Positions 59,408-64,000 of a DNA stretch of 64,000 nucleotides are shown in pieces. A program made the translations under genes and the position numbers. The notes below the pieces were generated by a model that did not search any database, was not told where the DNA came from, and saw only the letters and a list, made by a program, of their open reading frames with translations. The stretch's first letter is position 1. Every line of letters begins with the position of its first letter. The DNA is from Streptomyces drozdowiczii. GTDB lineage: Bacteria > Actinomycetota > Actinomycetes > Streptomycetales > Streptomycetaceae. The stretch is taken from assembly GCF_026167665.1 (NCBI RefSeq), contig NZ_CP098740.1, positions 7,254,001-7,318,000 on the forward strand. Reading direction: 5' to 3'.

Positions 59408-59437
59408 GTCGGGGCTCTGCCTGAGCAGAGCCCCGAC
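59408..59437 (+). terminator. 13-bp terminator hairpin
   Basis: GTCGGGGCTCTGC (59408-59420), loop CTGA, perfect complement 59425-59437. Confidence 0.8.
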
Positions 59438-59539
59438 GCCCCCGAGACCAATCTCCGCACAATCCGGTTCGAGTTGAGCCGCCCACAGGGCCCGCTCCTC
59501 ACCACTCCTCGCCTGTTCCCCATCCTTTTAGGGACTCCC

Positions 59540-60115
59540 GTGATTCCGGTCAAGAGCACCGAAGAGCAGCGCGCCTCCTACACCCAAGCAATTATCGACA
59601 TGTGGAACTCGGCCACCCGTGACCAAGTACGACGCGGCCGCACGTGGTACTCGAAAGCACACGAATTCGCAGCAGAAATCGCAGCCGGAAACACACACAA
59701 AGGCGCGGGCGTTCTTGCCGCACTCTCCGCCAACAAGTCGTGGAGCGAGAACTGCCGACTGGCCCGAAAAGCATTCTACGAAGGATCCGCAAGCGGACAT
59801 TTCTCCGACGCGATCAGCAAGGCCAACCGCATCATGGCCGGAACGGACCCCGCAGAAGTCCTCCCCATGAACATCAAGACCGGATGCTTCTACGTCTGCA
59901 TCGCACAACCGGACCACCCGGAAACCGTCGTGATCGACCGTCACGCCCACGACATCGCCGTACGCGAAATCTACGGCCAACGGGAACGGGGCCTGGGCGC
60001 GCTCGGCCGCTACAACACCCTCGCCGACTGCTACCGTCTCGCCGCTCACCGCCTCGGCGAACTCCCCAGCACCGTCCAGGCCGTTACCTGGGTGGCGCAC
60101 CTCGAACGCAGGTAG
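59540..60115 (+). CDS. DUF7178-like phage/plasmid protein
   Basis: 191 residues from GTG 59540; upstream in-frame codons lie next to the terminator. The pattern RGRTWYSKAHEFAAEIAAGN, GVLAALSANKSWSENCRLAR, MNIKTGCFYVCI and VVIDRHAHDIAVREI matches a family of actinophage and plasmid proteins (DUF7178 in my recollection) that looks like a helix-hairpin-helix DNA-glycosylase fold: 'ALSPxxxWxxN', a K-x-x-x-F step and a 'D-R-H' acid-base end. Enzymatic activity is unproven. Base composition is lower in GC than neighbours from here to 61.3 kb. Confidence 0.6.
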   Translation: MIPVKSTEEQRASYTQAIIDMWNSATRDQVRRGRTWYSKAHEFAAEIAAGNTHKGAGVLAALSANKSWSENCRLARKAFYEGSASGHFSDAISKANRIMAGTDPAEVLPMNIKTGCFYVCIAQPDHPETVVIDRHAHDIAVREIYGQRERGLGALGRYNTLADCYRLAAHRLGELPSTVQAVTWVAHLERR

Positions 60116-60257
60116 GCCGCGCGACAGGAGATTCTCTCAGGCCTTGTCAGGGTGTGGATGCGCCGTCGACGGAAACAGCAGCAGCGAGGACCAGGCAACG
60201 GGGACGTGCGGGCGATCCGATCGCCGACCAGGGACGCAGTAGAAAGGAGAGAATCGC

Positions 60258-61259
60258 ATGGTGATAAGGAATCTGGTTCAGGAGCCCCTCCCTCGTGCTG
60301 AGTGGGTGCAGGACGATCAATGGGAAGCGATCAGTGACGCTTACGGTCGCTTGTCAGCTGCCGTTGCCTGCGACGACCGTCCGTTGGTCGTGGGATCGGC
60401 GAAGGAGCTGGTCGAGAGCGTTGCTCGCGTCACGCTCGTTTCCTATGGCCGTGTAGTTGCTGACGGCGACGAGTACATGAAGGTGCTGGGACAGGCGCAT
60501 TCGGTCGTCGAGCATGTCATCGGGGATGCGGTGCCTGCGAATCATCCGCTGCGCCAGATACCTGGCGCAGCGAAGAAGATGGCTGGCCAGTTGCGTGATC
60601 TACGGAACGCCTACGGGACTGGGCATGGTCGAGCAGTCGTGCACCAGGTCACCGACGAGGTTGCCGAGGCGGCCGTCCATGCGGCACTGCTGTGGGTGCG
60701 ATGGGCGCTGGCTCGGCTTCATACCGTGCTCTTGGGCGCGGTCTCGCCGCTGGTGTCTGATCTTCAGAACGGCACTGTCTTCTACGGGGGCGATCTTGAG
60801 GCTCGGCTGGAGGCAGCTAACGTCCCTGGACTCGAGGAGTCTGAGCAGCATCGCCTGGGTGTTGCCGTCGGGCAACGAGCGGCGAACGAGACGAATAATG
60901 TCCGCCTGGAAGGTATTTGCGCGTGTGCGAAACACCCGGAACGGTGGCCGGATGCCTACCGGCACGGGGTGGTCCAGGGGCTGTTCGTCAACGAGGACGG
61001 GCAGGCGCACGCGTACGCCGCTGCCAGCGCTGACTGCGCAGCCGAACTGCTACAACACCACTCCGCGCCCGAGCGCGTCCTCACGGAGCTCTCTGCCGTA
61101 CTGGCGTCGGCATCATGGTCCCTCACCTTCCAGCACAAGCATGTCGAGATCCTTAAGGCCATGAAGGACGCGCAGGCGAAAATGCCGAGCCAGGCAAATG
61201 AAATCTGGGCCAGCATCATCGAAGAGCTCGAAGCCCGGGCCCCTCGCGGAGATCGTTGA
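60258..61259 (+). CDS. Abi-family protein with HEPN-type motif (candidate phage defence or toxin)
   Basis: 333 residues, ATG preceded by AGAAAGGAGA. Residues 45-150 (VGSAKELVESVARVTLVSYG ... LRDLRNAYGTGHG) match the C-terminal domain of abortive-infection proteins (Abi_C). RNAYGTGH at residues 116-123 gives the Arg-x6-His arrangement of HEPN ribonucleases with a polar residue after Arg. The C-terminal half is helical with a few cysteines (GICACAKHPERW). HEPN proteins cleave RNA and act in abortive infection or toxin-antitoxin systems. GC is visibly lower than in neighbouring genes, suggesting separate acquisition. A small overlapping reading frame follows. Confidence 0.65.
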   Translation: MVIRNLVQEPLPRAEWVQDDQWEAISDAYGRLSAAVACDDRPLVVGSAKELVESVARVTLVSYGRVVADGDEYMKVLGQAHSVVEHVIGDAVPANHPLRQIPGAAKKMAGQLRDLRNAYGTGHGRAVVHQVTDEVAEAAVHAALLWVRWALARLHTVLLGAVSPLVSDLQNGTVFYGGDLEARLEAANVPGLEESEQHRLGVAVGQRAANETNNVRLEGICACAKHPERWPDAYRHGVVQGLFVNEDGQAHAYAAASADCAAELLQHHSAPERVLTELSAVLASASWSLTFQHKHVEILKAMKDAQAKMPSQANEIWASIIEELEARAPRGDR

Positions 61260-61442
61260 GCCAACAGCCCACTGTCGGTGCTGGCCTGACTGCCGCGATA
61301 GCGCGGGAAGCCGCCCGGTCCATCACGGCCCGGCTGGGGCGCGTATCGAGTTGCGATCAGCCGGTGGGAGGAGGAGCTGGAGACCGTCTTCCTGGACGAC
61401 CTCGAGTTCGCGTGGGGGCCGCGCATCCGACTCAGCCGGTGA
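61256..61442 (+). pseudogene. small reading frame coupled to the Abi gene, one frame break
   Basis: TTG 61256 overlaps the Abi stop (TTGA). One frame gives LTAAIAREAARSITARLG, and after a G4 run (one G extra) the next frame gives AYRVAISRWEEELETVFLDD followed by LEFAWGPRIRLSR to TGA 61440-61442. Joined it would be about 61 residues, helical and acidic. A hairpin follows 20 bases later, which supports a real gene end. It could be a partner of the HEPN protein or a gene remnant. Confidence 0.4.
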
Positions 61443-61461
61443 GCAGCCGGGAACGAGCAGC

Positions 61462-61492
61462 GGGGCCGGGCAGGGTGATCCTGTCCGGCCCC
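61462..61492 (+). terminator. terminator hairpin
   Basis: GGGGCCGGGCAGG (61462-61474) pairs with CCTGTCCGGCCCC (61480-61492) with a single G-U pair. Confidence 0.7.
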
Positions 61493-61563
61493 GTGTCTCG
61501 TCCGCCGAAGTCCTGCTCTCTCCCGCGCTCGGCAGACCTTCGAGACGCGGCCAGCTTGGAAAC

Positions 61564-62055
61564 TCACCCTTCGGCAAGGGTGGCGCGTAGACGTTCCCCC
61601 AGCGCCGCTGCTTCCACGTCCGTGTAAGACAGCGTGCCGTTCTCGGTCATCAGGGCGTGGAACTGCTGTTCCCTGTACGGCGTTCCTGGGGGCAGGCCGG
61701 CGATGTGCCAGTGAAGGTGCGCGTTGCCCTGCTGGCTGCCCAGGGACAGCAGGTAGGTGCGCTCGGGTGCGACGACCGCTTCCACCGCGAGTGCCACCTT
61801 GCGAACCACGGACATGAGCGCAAGGTAGGCGGGTTCCCCAAGTTCGCGGACGGCGTGCTCGATGTGGGTCTTGGGAGCCACCAGCACCTTTCCCGGCACG
61901 GTGGGATACCGGTCGAGAAAGGCGATGTGCTGATCGTCCTCGTACACCGTCACATGCCCGGGCTCACCCGCCACGAACGCGCAGATGAAGCATGGCCCGT
62001 TACGCACCCTGGCCTCGTACGCGTCCAGGTCCATGGGGCGCCGATCCGCTGCCAC
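61564..62055 (-). CDS. HIT-family nucleotide hydrolase/transferase
   Basis: 163 residues, GTG start with GGAGAG upstream. CFICAFVAGEPGHVTVYEDD and HIAFLDRYPTVPGKVLVAPK are the HIT N-terminal signature, and NAHLHWHIAGLPPG holds the catalytic histidine triad (HxHxH, residues about 112-116). HIT proteins hydrolyse AMP- or nucleotide-linked substrates (AP4A, adenosine phosphoramidates). The C-x2-C at the start may bind zinc. It is the first plus-to-minus switch on the right side. It lies downstream of, and probably is co-transcribed with, the hypothetical gene at 62096. Confidence 0.82.
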   Translation of the reverse strand: MAADRRPMDLDAYEARVRNGPCFICAFVAGEPGHVTVYEDDQHIAFLDRYPTVPGKVLVAPKTHIEHAVRELGEPAYLALMSVVRKVALAVEAVVAPERTYLLSLGSQQGNAHLHWHIAGLPPGTPYREQQFHALMTENGTLSYTDVEAAALGERLRATLAEG

Positions 62056-62095
62056 AAGGCTCTCCTCTTCGATTCAGTCACCGGGCGTCAGCACG

Positions 62096-62578
62096 TCAGA
62101 CGATGGCGTGGTCCACCAGTGCCCACATCCGATCCAGTTGCCCGTGCTCGATCGCCGTGCCCGGGTCCTGCGCGAGCAGCCGCGCTGCCCCTGCGACCAG
62201 CGAAGCCACCGCCACCAGCCGGATCTGCTGATCCGCAGTGAGCCACGGCGCGTCCTGGACCACGCACGCCACGGCGGCCAGCTCGCTGCGCGTCACTTCG
62301 TCGAGGCCGCCCGTCCCGTCGCTCATCACGCCAAAGGGGTCCATGCGGTCGCACTCCTCCGGGGTCAGGGAGGCCGTCGCGGTCTCGATCGCCTCCGGCA
62401 ACTCCCGGGCAAGCCAGGCCCCGACCGGGCCGGGGGTCGGTGCGCCGGGCAGGGAGCGGATCCAGGCCGCTGCCCGGCGGCCGGCAGCCGCAGCGGCGGC
62501 CAGGGCCTCCTCCTCGCCCTCCCACAGCTCGCACGGAACGTCATCAGGAGCCCCGGGGGGCAGGTGCGAGATCGTCAC
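62096..62578 (-). CDS. hypothetical protein
   Basis: 160 residues, GTG start. Helical and acidic (WEGEEEALAAAAAAGRRAAA; VTRSELAAVACVVQDAPWLT; RLVAVASLVAGAARLLAQ), with no motif recognised. It lies 40 bp upstream of the HIT gene and 59 bp downstream of the replication-relaxation gene in the same direction, so the three may form one transcript. Confidence 0.6.
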   Translation of the reverse strand: MTISHLPPGAPDDVPCELWEGEEEALAAAAAAGRRAAAWIRSLPGAPTPGPVGAWLARELPEAIETATASLTPEECDRMDPFGVMSDGTGGLDEVTRSELAAVACVVQDAPWLTADQQIRLVAVASLVAGAARLLAQDPGTAIEHGQLDRMWALVDHAIV

Positions 62579-62637
62579 AACCCTCTAACCGCTGGAGGCG
62601 GCTGGAGGTCACCAACGGGCTCGCAGCCACCCACACC

Positions 62638-64000
62638 TCAAGTGCGCCAGCGTGAGAACCACCGGCCGGGCTCCCGCCGCTCCGGCCCTGCTTGCTCCTG
62701 GCCCTCCTGGTCGTGGCGCTCGGGACGGTTGTGGAGTGTCTGGGCGAGCTGTACGGCGACGAGGGCGCGGCGCTTGCACCGATCGCAGAGCGTGGGGTGG
62801 CTGTCGGCCGGGGTGCCCCAGTCTGCGGTCTGGGTCGCCTTCCAGCCTGCGTCGGTGAACTTCGTCCCGCAGCGCGCGCACGCGGGTCGTTGTGCTTCTC
62901 GTTCCGCGGCGCGCTGTTCGGCCTCCTGGCGCTCGCGTTCCTTCGCCTCGCGCTCGCGGGCGCGCTGCTGGGCCCAGTAGCGGGCGTGGGCGGCGTCGCG
63001 GCGGGGGTTGCCGATCGCGTCAAACAGGGACTGTGAAGTGGGGCGGCCGAAGCGGCGGAAGACGTGGCCGTGCGGGCCGTGCTCGCGGAGGTCGTCCAGG
63101 GTGGTCGTGATGACGGGGATCTTCCTGTCGTAGTGGTGGAAGTCCTCGTCGTAGTCCTTGGTGCCTGCCCAGAGGTGGCGGGTGAGGGCGGCCAGGCGCG
63201 GGATGGTGCGTTCGAGGTTGCGGGCGCCGCGCGGGTTGAAGACGAGGAGCAGCGGCGGGTACGAGTCCTCGGGCCGCGTCCCGGGTGGGGTGGTCCAGCG
63301 GGTGCGCCACATCGGCTGGGCCTTGCCCTCGGTGTCCTTCACCTTGCGGCGGAAGAAGCGGGCGTACTTCTCTAGCTTGTCCGCGAGCTCCTCCGCGGTC
63401 TCGTGGCAGTTGTCGACCTCAACGAACAGCAGCGGCACACCGTCCTGGGGCGCGGTCAGGACGATGTCGGCCTGAGCGCCGCCTCGGCCCGGCGTACTCC
63501 AGGACCCGGCCACCGGCAACGGGACCTCGGTCCAGTACGAGCCGATGCTCCCCACACCGTCAGGTGCGTCGACGACGGCCTGGGCGGCCGACCGCACCGC
63601 GGGCGGATCCGTGGCCAGCTTGGCCAGGTCCGGCTTCGGGCGCAGCAACGCGATGACGGTTTCGTTGACAGCCATCGGGTGGGTGGCACCGCCGGCGCCC
63701 GCACCTCGTGCGGTGGCGCCCATCTCCGACAGGGGGCGCTGGAGCTCCGTGGCGGCGGCCTCCAGGCCCTTGAGGGTCAGGTGACGCAGGGCCTCGCCCG
63801 TGCTTGTGGAACCGCCGGTCGCGGTGAGGCGGTGGGTGCGCAGGTCGGCCAGGGCGGCGGTGTGGGTGGCGGTGCGGGCTGTCTTCCGCTTCGCCGCCGT
63901 CGGCTTCTCCGTGTGGCGGTGGTTCAGGTGCGGCAGAGCGATCCGCTGGATCTGATCCGTGGTGGCGACCTTGAGCACCCCGAGGACGCGCAGCACATCC
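62638..64000 (-). CDS. replication-relaxation family protein, second copy (5' end outside window)
   Basis: At least 453 residues; the frame is open to the right edge, so the true start is beyond 64000 (the GTG at 63996 is probably internal). The N-terminal winged helix is LRVLGVLKVATTDQIQRIAL with HTAALADLRTHRLTATGG. A nuclease-like alpha/beta core follows: ADIVLTAPQDGVPLLFVEVD (D...E-V-D) and KLEKYARFF. It carries an extra C-terminal coiled coil (REREAKERERQEAEQRAAER) and a zinc ribbon (CARCGTKF ... LCDRC), absent from the copy at 34841. The family is typical of actinobacterial plasmids and is linked to replication or mobilisation. Confidence 0.75.
   Translation of the reverse strand, partial: DVLRVLGVLKVATTDQIQRIALPHLNHRHTEKPTAAKRKTARTATHTAALADLRTHRLTATGGSTSTGEALRHLTLKGLEAAATELQRPLSEMGATARGAGAGGATHPMAVNETVIALLRPKPDLAKLATDPPAVRSAAQAVVDAPDGVGSIGSYWTEVPLPVAGSWSTPGRGGAQADIVLTAPQDGVPLLFVEVDNCHETAEELADKLEKYARFFRRKVKDTEGKAQPMWRTRWTTPPGTRPEDSYPPLLLVFNPRGARNLERTIPRLAALTRHLWAGTKDYDEDFHHYDRKIPVITTTLDDLREHGPHGHVFRRFGRPTSQSLFDAIGNPRRDAAHARYWAQQRAREREAKERERQEAEQRAAEREAQRPACARCGTKFTDAGWKATQTADWGTPADSHPTLCDRCKRRALVAVQLAQTLHNRPERHDQEGQEQAGPERREPGRWFSRWRT

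Noticed and set aside
61290..61442. tRNA or other structured RNA in the gap after the Abi gene
   Set aside because: I could not fold a cloverleaf. The sequence reads as a frameshifted short protein followed by a terminator.

Overview
The window is about 70% G+C with GTG/ATG starts, very high third-position GC and long chains of genes overlapping by 4 bp. This is typical of Streptomyces or a close actinomycete. The content is that of a large conjugative plasmid rather than an ordinary chromosomal region. It has a parB-parA partition operon with palindromic sites, a membrane-anchored FtsK/TraB-type translocase, DUF2637 (SpdB-like) proteins, two replication-relaxation family genes, iteron-like repeats and a 26-kb conjugation/secretion operon. 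I found no integrase, tRNA or rRNA gene and no CRISPR array.

Layout. 1-6.3 kb (+): truncated membrane protein, small transfer-type proteins and the FtsK-like translocase. 6.4-17.96 kb (mostly +): accessory genes typical of Streptomyces mobile elements. These include a DUF6197-like protein, an HEXXH protein, an excisionase-like HTH protein on the minus strand, an RRQRL-type zinc protein, a DUF6919-like protein, a PNK-like kinase, a GGDEF diguanylate cyclase, an ASCH protein and a frameshifted Nudix gene. Many are translationally coupled. 18.1-22.4 kb (+): parB, parA and a DUF2637 protein, with four copies of a parS-like palindrome. 22.4-22.96 kb: convergent non-coding region dense in GTTGGAA and GGGTCAGCG repeats.

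22.96-48.7 kb (all minus, read from 48.7 kb downward): one long operon. It starts with a regulator-like protein and type IV secretion genes (TcpC-like, small membrane protein, TcpE-like, VirB4-like ATPase, VirB6-like membrane protein, SLT+NlpC/P60 hydrolase, VirD4/TraD-like ATPase). It continues with a replication-relaxation protein, a lipoprotein and a secreted protein, then a complete-looking Tad pilus set (CpaB, CpaE/TadZ, CpaF/TadA, TadB, TadC, Flp, three TadE/F/G-like pseudopilins). It ends with a LysM + BTAD membrane regulator. The GGGTCAGC motif clusters at both ends of the operon. No prepilin peptidase is visible.

48.9-64 kb: small genes, a multi-HTH/DUF6292-like protein, a cytosine DNA methyltransferase next to a PP-loop (PAPS-reductase-like) enzyme, then small orphan genes. 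Five of the transcription units here begin with the same extended -10 promoter and 5' RNA hairpin and most end in a strong hairpin. Beyond them lie an array of telomere-like hairpins (58.6-58.84 kb), a DUF7178-like protein, an Abi/HEPN-type defence gene of lower GC, a HIT protein and a second replication-relaxation gene running off the right edge.

Caution on the data: at least nine reading frames are broken by one base, eight of them as apparent deletions, and most lie in G/C homopolymers. This looks more like residual assembly error than real decay, so genes called 'pseudogene' here may be intact in the organism.
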